Source: an uncultured bacterium
Lineage (GTDB): Bacteria; Planctomycetota; Phycisphaerae; Phycisphaerales; SM1A02
Direction: 5' to 3'
NCBI GenBank assembly: GCA_903861235.1
Contig: CAIOTP010000020.1
Location: 1-12,639 of the forward strand
DNA length: 12,639 nt
Position numbers and translations under genes: made by a program. The notes beneath the pieces were generated by a model. It was not told the origin of the DNA. It did not search any database and saw nothing but the letters and a program-made list of their open reading frames with translations. Below, in pieces: positions 6,540-12,639 of the stretch; the first letter of the stretch is position 1, and each line of letters begins with the position of its first letter.

Positions 6540-8757
6540 CCGCGGCTCCCTTCCGGGCAGCGTCGACGTCGATCACCCGGGACATGCGGGCCGCCACGCG
6601 TGGATCCCGCGTGGCCAGCAGCGCGGTCCACGGCATGACGGGATCGGCCAGCACGCCGCAGAGCGTGTCGGTGGTGGCCTCGTCCAGACCGTCGAGCATC
6701 TCGTCCACCACGAGCAGCCGGGGCCGCATGACGATGGCCCGCGCCACCAGCAGCCGAAGCCGCTGTCGCGTGGTGAGCGGAAGGCCGCCGGTCATCAGCG
6801 GGGTGTGCAGCCCCGCGGGCAGCGCCGCCACCACCTCGCCCAGGCCGACCCGGTCGATCGCCTCCTGCATGCGGGCCAGGGAGATGCCCTTCAGGCCCAT
6901 GCGGAGGTTGTCCGCGATGGTGCCCGCCACCACGTCGCCCTCGCGCAGCAGCACCGCCTGCTCCCGCAGCGTGGTCAGATCCCAGTTGCGCACGTCCAGC
7001 CCGTCCACCGACACCGTGCCGTCGGAGGGCGTGCGGTACCCGAGCATGAGTTCCAGCAGCACGCTGGTGCCGCTGCCCAGCGAAGTCAGGAGCGCCGCCC
7101 GCTCGCCCGGATCCAGCCGCACGCTCAGGTCCCCGAGCGACACCGGCTGTCCGGGGAAGTCCAGCGTGACATCCCGGACCTCCACCGACATGCCGCCGGT
7201 GCCCTGCACCACGTCGCCGCCCTGCCGTTCCACCTGCAGGTCCACCAGGTAGCCCAGCTTGTCCACGCCTGCGACCGCGTCGTACCAGGCCTCGAACTGC
7301 TTGCCCAGCTTGGCGATGGCCGCCACGATGGCCGACACGATGATCTCCGCAGCCACCAGCTGGCCCAGCGTGAGCTGCTGGTTGAGCACCAGCCAGCCAC
7401 CCACCCCCAGCAGCACCGTTCCCGCGGCCACCTCGAGCGCCAGCAACCCCCAGATCTGACGCAACAGCACGCGGAAGTGGCTTCGCCGCGCCTCCAGATA
7501 GCCGCGAGCCAGGTCGTCCGCCCGGGCCACCGCCAGCTCGCCACCGCCGGGCCCCTTGAAGAGCCGCGGGTGCCGGGCCAGTTCCTCCAGCCAGGCCACC
7601 ACCTCGTACTTCTGGCGGCTCTCCTCGATGCTGGTGGACACCGCGCCGCGGCCGGCCAGGAAGATGATGGCGAAGATCGAAAGCAGCAGCAGCACCGCCA
7701 AGCCCAGCAGGAACGGGTGATAGAGGGCCAGCACGGTCAGGCCGATGGCGGCGCTCAGCACCAGGTTGATGCCGGTGAGCAGCAGCAGCGCGCCGGCCTT
7801 CTGCAGCGTGACCACCTCCAGGAAGCGGTTCACCAGTTCGGGAGCGTGCACGCCGTCGAGACGGCCGATGTCGACCGCAGGCAGGCGGTGCGCCAGGTCC
7901 GCCACCAGCCGCACGAAGATCCGCCGCTGGATCACCTCGGCCGCCACATGCTGGATGGCCCGCAGCACCGCGGCGGCGGCCAGGCACAGGAAGAGCACCA
8001 CCGCGATGGCCACGAGCGCCTGCATGAAGGGGCCGCTCCGCGTGCCGAAGGAGAGGTTGCTGATGAAGCCGTTCACCGCCAGCGGAAGAGCCAGCTGCAG
8101 CAGGCCCGTGATGGCGCTGAAGACCACGATCGACCAGAGCTCGGGTCCCTCGGGTCGGAAGAGGGCCACCAGCCGCTGGATCGGGCTCATGGCGCCATCA
8201 CCGGCATGGCCCGCGTGGTGCATGCCCTCGGCAGGCCGCTCCGGCAGCACCAGCGCGAAGTCGATCCGATCGTGGACCGAAGGTGCGCCGAGCCGTCGCG
8301 CCAGTTCGCCGCGACTCATGGGTTCGCCATCGCCCTCCGGCGAGCCGCTGCGCCAGACGATGGCCCGCAGGAAGCCGTGACGGCGCACCGAGAACCACTC
8401 CCGCTGCTGCTCGGACCAGGCCACGGCGGGCATGGCGTCCTCGGCCAGCCACACGGCGTGCGCCACGCTCATGCGGCGGTGCACCAGACGAAGCCCCAGA
8501 TTCACCGCGCCGGCCGCGAGCCGGGCCAGCGGCTCAGGATCCGGGCAGCGTTCCATGGCCGCCATCGCCTCGGCCGCCACCATGGGCTTGGGCGAAGACT
8601 CCGCCAGTTCGGTCAGCAGCCTCAGGGCGGGTTCGAGCCCGTCCGAAGACGCGGTGAACCCTGCGGCCTTGACGGCAGATGAGGAAGCGGTCGCGGTGTT
8701 CTGCGTCGCCATTGCAGGGGGCGCAATGCTAGGCGGATTCGCCCAGACATGCGACAT
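6532..8757 (-). CDS. Type-I-secretion-like ABC exporter with degenerate ATPase domain
   Basis: 741 residues. Residues 1-190 form a soluble N-terminal region. About 204-485 holds six probable membrane spans (near 205-227, 244-266, 322-345, 346-368, 433-455 and 463-485) with an exporter-type fold. The nucleotide-binding domain spans about 523-735. Aligned by eye to HlyB-like exporters, Walker A reads TSLGSGTS (558-565) with Thr564 in place of the essential lysine. The Q-loop position is Arg605, the signature LSGGQ is LTTRQ (661-665), and the H-loop position is Arg717. Walker B LLVVDE (681-686) and the D-loop GLD are kept. The frame is clean and uninterrupted, so the protein is maintained, not decaying. 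The start at 8757 is backed by AGGA five nt upstream; ATG at 8712 is an alternative without such a site. Cotranscribed with the HlyD gene. Substrate unknown; ATP hydrolysis by this subunit alone is doubtful. Confidence 0.88.
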   Translation of the reverse strand: MSHVWANPPSIAPPAMATQNTATASSSAVKAAGFTASSDGLEPALRLLTELAESSPKPMVAAEAMAAMERCPDPEPLARLAAGAVNLGLRLVHRRMSVAHAVWLAEDAMPAVAWSEQQREWFSVRRHGFLRAIVWRSGSPEGDGEPMSRGELARRLGAPSVHDRIDFALVLPERPAEGMHHAGHAGDGAMSPIQRLVALFRPEGPELWSIVVFSAITGLLQLALPLAVNGFISNLSFGTRSGPFMQALVAIAVVLFLCLAAAAVLRAIQHVAAEVIQRRIFVRLVADLAHRLPAVDIGRLDGVHAPELVNRFLEVVTLQKAGALLLLTGINLVLSAAIGLTVLALYHPFLLGLAVLLLLSIFAIIFLAGRGAVSTSIEESRQKYEVVAWLEELARHPRLFKGPGGGELAVARADDLARGYLEARRSHFRVLLRQIWGLLALEVAAGTVLLGVGGWLVLNQQLTLGQLVAAEIIVSAIVAAIAKLGKQFEAWYDAVAGVDKLGYLVDLQVERQGGDVVQGTGGMSVEVRDVTLDFPGQPVSLGDLSVRLDPGERAALLTSLGSGTSVLLELMLGYRTPSDGTVSVDGLDVRNWDLTTLREQAVLLREGDVVAGTIADNLRMGLKGISLARMQEAIDRVGLGEVVAALPAGLHTPLMTGGLPLTTRQRLRLLVARAIVMRPRLLVVDEMLDGLDEATTDTLCGVLADPVMPWTALLATRDPRVAARMSRVIDVDAARKGAADD
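6546..6554 (-). promoter_or_regulatory. Ribosome binding site of the HlyD-type gene
   Basis: Minus-strand GGAAGGGAG lies 6 nt before the ATG at 6539, inside the 3' end of the ABC gene. This is one of the few clear Shine-Dalgarno sequences in the window and supports the start chosen for the adaptor. Confidence 0.7.
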
Positions 8758-8762
8758 TCTTT

Positions 8763-8766
8763 TCCT
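8763..8766 (-). promoter_or_regulatory. Ribosome binding site deciding the ABC exporter start
   Basis: Minus-strand AGGA is followed by AAAGA and the ATG at 8757. The alternative ATG at 8712 has only C-rich sequence before it, so the longer protein is preferred. Confidence 0.6.
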
Positions 8767-8774
8767 GAATTTCA

Positions 8775-8791
8775 GCCCCGAATTTCGGGGC
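8775..8791 (-). terminator. Small hairpin between rsmJ and the ABC exporter gene
   Basis: GCCCCGA (8775-8781) and TCGGGGC (8785-8791) pair with a 3-nt loop, starting one base past the rsmJ stop codon on the minus strand. No T-run follows. The Shine-Dalgarno of the next gene begins 8 nt further on. It could be a weak terminator, an attenuator or an mRNA processing/stability stem that uncouples expression of rsmJ from the export genes. Confidence 0.4.
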
Positions 8792-8792
8792 C

Positions 8793-9458
8793 TCAGCCGG
8801 CCGCCTGGCCCCGGAGCACATCCAGCCGCAGCACCTTGCCATGGATCGCCCAGTCGGGCTTCAGACCGCCCAGCGGCGACGCGTGCACCGGCCGCTTCAC
8901 CACCACCCGTTGGCGGGCCACCCTCAGGGCCAGCGGAAGCAACGCTTCCGAATCCTGGTCCGCCCCCACCACCGCGGCCAACGCCTGCATGGCCTTGGGG
9001 GGCTTGGCGTCAGGCTTGCGCTTGGCGGGAAACATGGGGTCGAGCAGCACCACATCGACCGGCTCGGCCGCGGCCAGCACCGCGGAGGCATCACCCGCGT
9101 GCACCGTGATGCGTGCGGCGATCTCCGCAAGCCTGGGCTCCTGCGTCGCCCACGCATGCGCCTGCTTCAGCAGCGCCAGCACCTGCTCGTTCCGTTCGAC
9201 GGCCTCGACCCGCAGTCCCATGGCCGCCATCGCGAACGCGTCGAAGCCCAGACCGGCCGTCGCGTCGATCGCGGTGCGGGCGGCCGAGCCGATCGCCCGC
9301 CCGAGCGGCTGGCCGCGAAGGGCCGACGCGCCGCCGGGCAGCCGCAGCTCTCGCCAGTCCGCGCGCAGTCCACGCCCCGGGGCGTCGCCCGGCGCCCGAA
9401 GCTCGATCACGCCCTCGTGCGTCGCCAGCGTCCATTCGTTCCGTGCATCCGGATCCAT
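8793..9458 (-). CDS. rsmJ: 16S rRNA (guanine1516-N2)-methyltransferase RsmJ
   Basis: 221 residues; E. coli RsmJ is about 250, and this one lacks part of the N-terminal extension. The enzyme methylates G1516 of 16S rRNA with SAM. The hallmark motifs are all present: DATAGLGFDAF (65-75, SAM loop), GLRVEAVERNEQVLALL (81-97), VVLLDPMFP (136-144) followed by Lys-rich KRKPDAKPPK, VVGADQD (163-169), and RVVVKRPVHASPLGG (184-198), ending with an H-G-K-x-L-R-L-D-V strand. The order and spacing match the RsmJ/YhiQ family. The ATG at 9458 is preferred because the divergent CBS gene begins 63 nt away and a -10-like CACAAT ends 6 nt before it. It is the first gene of the rsmJ-ABC-HlyD-rsmE strand block. 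Confidence 0.9.
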   Translation of the reverse strand: MDPDARNEWTLATHEGVIELRAPGDAPGRGLRADWRELRLPGGASALRGQPLGRAIGSAARTAIDATAGLGFDAFAMAAMGLRVEAVERNEQVLALLKQAHAWATQEPRLAEIAARITVHAGDASAVLAAAEPVDVVLLDPMFPAKRKPDAKPPKAMQALAAVVGADQDSEALLPLALRVARQRVVVKRPVHASPLGGLKPDWAIHGKVLRLDVLRGQAAG

Positions 9459-9464
9459 GGACGC

Positions 9465-9470
9465 ATTGTG
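9465..9470 (-). promoter_or_regulatory. Candidate -10 element for rsmJ, leaderless layout
   Basis: Minus-strand CACAAT is followed by exactly 6 nt and the rsmJ ATG at 9458. The match to TATAAT is 4 of 6. The spacing mirrors that of the divergent CBS promoter, and no Shine-Dalgarno is present. Confidence 0.3.
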
Positions 9471-9509
9471 GCAGGTGCGGCGCGGACCGGACGCCGCCGG
9501 TTCTGGGGT

Positions 9510-9515
9510 TAGACT
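9510..9515 (+). promoter_or_regulatory. Candidate -10 element (TAGACT) for the CBS gene, leaderless layout
   Basis: TAGACT ends 6 nt before the ATG at 9522, so a normal start site 7 nt downstream would be the A of the ATG itself. A weak CGGACG lies at 9488-9493 as a possible -35 with 16-nt spacing. No Shine-Dalgarno is visible. Confidence 0.45.
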
Positions 9516-9521
9516 GGCCCG

Positions 9522-10916
9522 ATGAGCACCGCCACGCGCCCCGCCGCCCCCGTGTTCGGCAACGTGCTGGAGATGATCGGCAACACGCCCATGCTCCGGC
9601 TGCAGCGGCTGGACACCGGCCCGTGCGAGCTGTTCGTGAAGATGGAGAACCTGAACCCCGGGGCCAGCATCAAGGACCGCATCGCGGTCCGCATGATCGA
9701 GGAGGCGGAACGCAGCGGCAAGCTCAAGCCGGGCGGGACCATCGTGGAGGCGACCGCGGGCAACACGGGGCTGGCGCTGGCCCTGGTGGCCGCCCAGAAG
9801 GGCTACCGCCTGGTGGTGGTGGTGCCCGACAAGATGAGCGACGAGAAGATCAGCCACCTGCGCGCCCTGGGCGCCGAGGTGATGCTGACCCGCAGCGACG
9901 TGGGCAAGGGCCATCCCGAGTACTACCAGGACATCGCGGCGCGGATCGCGAAGGAGCGGCCGGACCACTTCTACACCGACCAGTTCAGCAACCCCGCCAA
10001 CCCCCAGACCCACTACGACACCACCGGCCCCGAGATCTGGGAGCAGATGGAGGGCCGCGTGGACGCGTTCGTGGCCGGCGTGGGCAGCGGCGGCACGGTC
10101 AGCGGCGTGGGCAAGTACCTGAAGGAGCGGAACCCCAGGCTCGAGATGGTGCTGGCCGATCCCGTGGGCAGCATCCTGGCGCCGCTGGTGAACGAGAATC
10201 GGAAGGTCACGCCGGGCAGCTGGCTGGTCGAAGGCATCGGCGAGGACTTCATCCCGGACATCCTGGACATGAAGCTGGTGGACAAGGCCTACGCCGTCAC
10301 GGACGCCGAGGCCTTCCGCACGGCCCGAGAGCTGCTGCGCACCGAGGGCGTGCTCGCGGGAAGCAGCGTGGGCACCCTGCTGGCGGCCACGCTCCGCTAC
10401 TGCCGCGAGCAGAAGACGCCCAAGCGCGTGGTCACGCTCATCTGCGACACCGGTGCCAAGTACCTGAGCAAGATGTTCAGCGACTGGTGGATGATGGACA
10501 ACGGCTTCCTGGAGCGGAAGACCTACGGCGACCTGCGAGACCTGATCGCGCGCCGCCATTTGGACCACGAGGACTACGTGCTCGGCCCGGACACGCCCGT
10601 GCTGCAGGCGGTGAAGCGCATGCGCATGTATGGCGTGAGCCAGCTGGCCGTGCTGGATGCGGGCGACCGCGTGGTGGGCATCCTGGACGAGAGCGACGTG
10701 CTGCTGGCCATGCTCAAGGGCCCGGAGGCGGGCAAGCTGCCGGTGAGCGACTTCATGACCAGCCGCCTGGAGACGCTGCCGCCGAGCGCCAGCGTGAACG
10801 ACCTGCTGCCCATCTTCCGCTCCGACCGCGTGGCCATCGTGGCCGACGACGACCGCTTCTACGGCATCATCACGCGGATCGACCTGATCAACTTCCTGCG
10901 CAAGAAGATGCTCTGA
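9522..10916 (+). CDS. cbs: Cystathionine beta-synthase with C-terminal CBS-domain pair
   Basis: 464 residues. It condenses homocysteine with serine to cystathionine using PLP in the cytosol. The fold-type II catalytic core spans about 10-330. Lys51 in ASIKDRI is the Schiff-base lysine, EATAGNTG (76-83) is the substrate loop, and GVGSGGT (186-192) grips the PLP phosphate. PDKMSDEK (102-109) and VEGIGEDFIPDILD (236-249) are closer to cystathionine beta-synthases than to cysteine synthases, which usually read ETMS there. Residues about 350-464 hold two CBS modules (YGVSQLAVLD..VVGILDESDVL and DRVAIVADDDRFYGIITRIDL) that probably bind an adenosyl ligand such as SAM and regulate activity. There is no heme-binding N-terminal extension as in the animal enzyme. 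The next gene encodes the enzyme for the following step, 28 nt downstream. Confidence 0.93.
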   Translation: MSTATRPAAPVFGNVLEMIGNTPMLRLQRLDTGPCELFVKMENLNPGASIKDRIAVRMIEEAERSGKLKPGGTIVEATAGNTGLALALVAAQKGYRLVVVVPDKMSDEKISHLRALGAEVMLTRSDVGKGHPEYYQDIAARIAKERPDHFYTDQFSNPANPQTHYDTTGPEIWEQMEGRVDAFVAGVGSGGTVSGVGKYLKERNPRLEMVLADPVGSILAPLVNENRKVTPGSWLVEGIGEDFIPDILDMKLVDKAYAVTDAEAFRTARELLRTEGVLAGSSVGTLLAATLRYCREQKTPKRVVTLICDTGAKYLSKMFSDWWMMDNGFLERKTYGDLRDLIARRHLDHEDYVLGPDTPVLQAVKRMRMYGVSQLAVLDAGDRVVGILDESDVLLAMLKGPEAGKLPVSDFMTSRLETLPPSASVNDLLPIFRSDRVAIVADDDRFYGIITRIDLINFLRKKML

Positions 10917-10944
10917 ACCGCGGCCCCGCCGCACCCCTTCCACC

Positions 10945-12150
10945 ATGAGCGAACAGCACCTGCACCTCGACAGCCGCTGCATCCACGGCGGCCAGCACCC
11001 CGAGCCCGTGACCGGCGCGGTCATGCCGCCCATCTTCACCAGCAGCACCTTCGTGCAGGAGAGCCCGGGCGTGCACAAGGGCTTCGAGTACAGCCGCAGC
11101 CACAACGCCACCCGCTTCGCGTTCGAGCGCTGCGTGGCCAGTCTGGAAGGCAGCGGCCTGAGCGAGGCCCAGGACCGCACCTGCGGCGGCTTCGCCTTCG
11201 CCAGCGGCCTGGCGGCCATCGGCACGGCGTTGGAACTGCTCGACGGCGGCAGTCCGCTGGTGTGCATGGACGACGTCTACGGCGGCACCTTCCGGCTGCT
11301 CACCCGCGTGCGCGAACGGAGCGCGGCGCTGAAGCCCACCTATCTCGACCTGACGGACGCGTCACGGCTCGAGGCGCACCTGGCGAAGCACAAGGCCGGC
11401 ATGGTGTGGGTGGAGACCCCCACGAATCCCATGCTGAAGGTGGTGGATCTGGCGGCCATCGCCGCCATCTGTCGCAGGCACGGCGTGATCAGCGTGTGCG
11501 ACAACACCTTCGCCACGCCCATGCTGCAGCGGCCGCTCGAGGTCGGCTTCGACATGGTCATGCACTCGGCCACCAAGTACCTCGGCGGTCACAGCGACGT
11601 GGTGGGCGGCGCGCTGGTGACCGGCCGGCCGGAGCTGGCGGAGCGGCTGCGCTTCCTGCAGAACGCCATCGGCAGCGTCATGGGCCCCTTCGACGCGTAC
11701 CTGGCGCTGCGCGGGGCCAAGACGCTGGCGGTGCGCATGCGTCGACACTGCGAGAGCGCCATGCACATCGCCCAGTGGCTCGCGAAGCACCCCAAGGTGG
11801 AGAAGGTCATCTACCCCGGCCTGCCCAGCCACCCGCAGCACGCGGTGGCGGCAAGGCAGATGAAGCTGGACGGGCAGCCCGCGTTCGGCGGCATGATCAC
11901 CATGCTCATCAAGGGCGGCCTGGCCGAGAGCCGCCGGTTCCTGGAGAACGTGCACCTGTTCGCGCTGGCCGAGAGCCTGGGCGGCGTGGAAAGCCTGATC
12001 GAGCACCCGGCCATCATGACGCACGCGAGCGTGCCGCCGGAGAACCGAAGGCAGCTCGGCATTCTGGACAACCTGGTGCGGCTGAGCGTGGGCATCGAGC
12101 ACCCCGGCGACCTGGTGCGTGATCTGGAGCACGGGCTGGCGAAGGTCTGA
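10945..12150 (+). CDS. Cystathionine gamma-lyase / gamma-synthase family PLP enzyme
   Basis: 401 residues, standard for the Cys/Met metabolism PLP family (fold type I). YSRSHNATR (49-57) carries the Tyr and Arg that reach across the dimer to PLP. FASGLAAIG (85-93), ETPTNPMLKVVD (157-168), CDNTFATP (185-192) with Asp186, and SATKYLGGHSD (208-218) with Schiff-base Lys211 are all intact. Because it follows a cystathionine beta-synthase by 28 nt, cleavage of cystathionine to cysteine, 2-oxobutanoate and ammonia (reverse transsulfuration) is the likely role. The sequence alone does not exclude gamma-synthase activity, so no symbol is assigned. A short extra segment, GLSEAQDRTCG (71-81), sits between the conserved ALEG-type motif and the FASG motif. 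No Shine-Dalgarno precedes the ATG; it is probably cotranscribed with cbs. Confidence 0.92.
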   Translation: MSEQHLHLDSRCIHGGQHPEPVTGAVMPPIFTSSTFVQESPGVHKGFEYSRSHNATRFAFERCVASLEGSGLSEAQDRTCGGFAFASGLAAIGTALELLDGGSPLVCMDDVYGGTFRLLTRVRERSAALKPTYLDLTDASRLEAHLAKHKAGMVWVETPTNPMLKVVDLAAIAAICRRHGVISVCDNTFATPMLQRPLEVGFDMVMHSATKYLGGHSDVVGGALVTGRPELAERLRFLQNAIGSVMGPFDAYLALRGAKTLAVRMRRHCESAMHIAQWLAKHPKVEKVIYPGLPSHPQHAVAARQMKLDGQPAFGGMITMLIKGGLAESRRFLENVHLFALAESLGGVESLIEHPAIMTHASVPPENRRQLGILDNLVRLSVGIEHPGDLVRDLEHGLAKV

Positions 12151-12182
12151 GGCCGGGCAGTTCGGAGCCCAGCTGTGGCGAG

Positions 12183-12503
12183 GTGCCGGACTGCAACGGC
12201 AATGGAGTGCCGTACAGCTGCGACTTCGCCGACGGCAGCGTGCGGGACTGCGATGCCGACGGAGTGCCGGATTCCTGCGACATCGCGGCGGGGAAGCTGG
12301 ACGAGGACGCCGATGGACGGATCGACGCGTGTGAATTCGCGCGGGGCGATCTGGACCTGAGCGGCACCATCGATGCCGCCGACCTCGGGGACCTGCTGAC
12401 GATCTGGGACACCACCCCCGCCTGGGGCGACCTGGACGGAGACGGCCGCATCTCCGGCGGCGACCTGGCGGAGATCCTGCTCAAGTTCGGGCAGACCGCC
12501 TGA
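12183..12503 (+). CDS. Short protein or remnant: Ca-binding repeats plus dockerin-like tail
   Basis: 106 residues if begun at GTG 12183; the frame is open from 12123 with no ATG. Three units of about 19 residues follow each other: DCNGNGVPYSCD, DCDADGVPDSCD and DEDADGRIDACE, resembling thrombospondin type-3-like Ca-binding repeats. Then come two dockerin/EF-hand-like loops, DLDLSGTIDAADLGDLL and DLDGDGRISGGDLAEIL, ending in FGQTA. In Planctomycetota such tails normally terminate large exported proteins. Here there is no signal peptide, no Shine-Dalgarno, no ATG and no upstream body, and the frame starts only 33 nt after the previous stop. It is therefore most likely the surviving 3' end of a decayed exported-protein gene. 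The composition is still orderly and without internal stops, so a recent origin or a real small protein cannot be excluded. Confidence 0.6.
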   Translation: MPDCNGNGVPYSCDFADGSVRDCDADGVPDSCDIAAGKLDEDADGRIDACEFARGDLDLSGTIDAADLGDLLTIWDTTPAWGDLDGDGRISGGDLAEILLKFGQTA

Positions 12504-12577
12504 GCCCAAACCGGATTCATGGCTGAAACCCCCATGTTCGCGGTGGAATCTTTCTGGATCCGGGTCGAGTCTTGAGT

Positions 12578-12583
12578 TATTCT
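12578..12583 (+). promoter_or_regulatory. Weak candidate -10 (TATTCT) for the right-edge gene
   Basis: TATTCT lies in the AT-richer part of the 119-nt gap 12504-12622, with TGGATC 17 nt upstream as a poor -35. It would give a leader of about 33 nt carrying the GGAG Shine-Dalgarno at 12610-12613. No terminator hairpin was seen in the rest of this gap. Confidence 0.2.
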
Positions 12584-12622
12584 GACGGCAGTTCCGCTCT
12601 TTCCATTCCGGAGAAACGCAAA

Positions 12623-12639
12623 ATGAAGATCCGTGCCGC
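12623..12639 (+). CDS. First codons of a gene running off the right edge
   Basis: ATG at 12623 is preceded by GGAG (12610-12613) at 9-nt spacing and reads M-K-I-R-A before the window ends. The short Met-Lys-Ile-Arg start is typical of a signal peptide, and the leadered, Shine-Dalgarno-bearing layout differs from the leaderless pattern of other first genes here. Function cannot be told from five codons. Confidence 0.45.

Noticed and set aside
6043..8682. An 879-codon plus-strand open frame antisense to the ABC and HlyD genes
   Set aside because: It is low-complexity His/Gln/Arg-rich, has no recognisable motif, and is a shadow of two well-supported genes.
8668..8712. Alternative ABC exporter start at ATG 8712
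   Set aside because: It has only C-rich sequence before it, whereas ATG 8757 has AGGA at 5-nt spacing. It is not excluded, only less likely.
6532..8757. That the degenerate ABC gene is a pseudogene
   Set aside because: There is no frameshift or internal stop, membrane spans and Walker B are intact, the Shine-Dalgarno is good and it is coupled to an intact adaptor gene. The pattern looks like specialised loss, not decay.
9522..10916. That the PLP enzyme is a cysteine synthase (CysK/CysM)
   Set aside because: PDKMSDEK, VEGIGEDFIP and the C-terminal CBS-domain pair fit cystathionine beta-synthase better, and the next gene encodes the following step of transsulfuration.
9459..11267. Upstream extension of the rsmJ reading frame to ATG 11267
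   Set aside because: It runs antisense through cbs and part of the gamma-lyase gene. RsmJ homology begins only after 9458.
1..12639. CRISPR arrays, insertion sequences, integrases, phage genes or att sites beside the tRNA
   Set aside because: No spaced direct repeats, transposase or recombinase motifs were seen, and the tRNA 3' end is followed directly by a housekeeping gene with no duplicated tRNA end in the window.

Overview
The window is a GC-rich, densely packed stretch of bacterial chromosome, most likely from a Planctomycetota member of the Phycisphaerae type. That placement is an inference. It rests mainly on the 3' end, where D-C-N-G-N-G-V-P / D-A-D-G-V-P-D-S-C-D repeats are followed by a dockerin-like pair of Ca-binding loops, a tail style common in exported proteins of that group. 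The rarity of Shine-Dalgarno sites at the first genes of transcription units fits as well.

Layout, left to right. The 3' end of urocanate hydratase (hutU, +) converges on a tolC-like gene plus the tRNA t6A gene tsaC/sua5 (both on the - strand). A 27-bp inverted repeat fills the convergent gap. Divergent from tolC is an exported protein with two SH3-like domains (+), followed by a terminator hairpin and a tRNA-Ala(UGC) gene (+). On the - strand, reading right to left from about 9458 to 4537, lies a four-gene block: rsmJ (16S rRNA m2G1516 methyltransferase), a type-I-secretion-like ABC exporter, its HlyD-type periplasmic adaptor, and rsmE (16S rRNA m3U1498 methyltransferase). Divergent from rsmJ on the + strand are cystathionine beta-synthase with a CBS-domain pair and a cystathionine gamma-lyase/synthase family enzyme, which together look like a reverse transsulfuration (methionine-to-cysteine) unit. 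After them come a short dockerin-bearing fragment with no signal peptide and the first codons of another gene.

How the genes fit together. The ABC protein, the HlyD adaptor and the TolC-like lipoprotein could form a trans-envelope export machine. However, the nucleotide-binding domain of the only ABC protein here has lost the Walker A lysine, the Q-loop glutamine, the LSGGQ signature and the H-loop histidine, keeping only a clean Walker B DE. This is the most unusual feature of the window. It implies an export complex that is not powered in the usual way, needs a catalytic partner encoded elsewhere, or has a non-transport role. It is sandwiched between two enzymes that methylate the ribosomal decoding region.

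A second recurring pattern is a -10-like hexamer ending only 6-10 nt before the start codon at several transcription-unit heads, with no Shine-Dalgarno. This suggests leaderless transcripts, while the internal genes of the export operon have good Shine-Dalgarno sites. No CRISPR array, insertion sequence or phage gene was seen.
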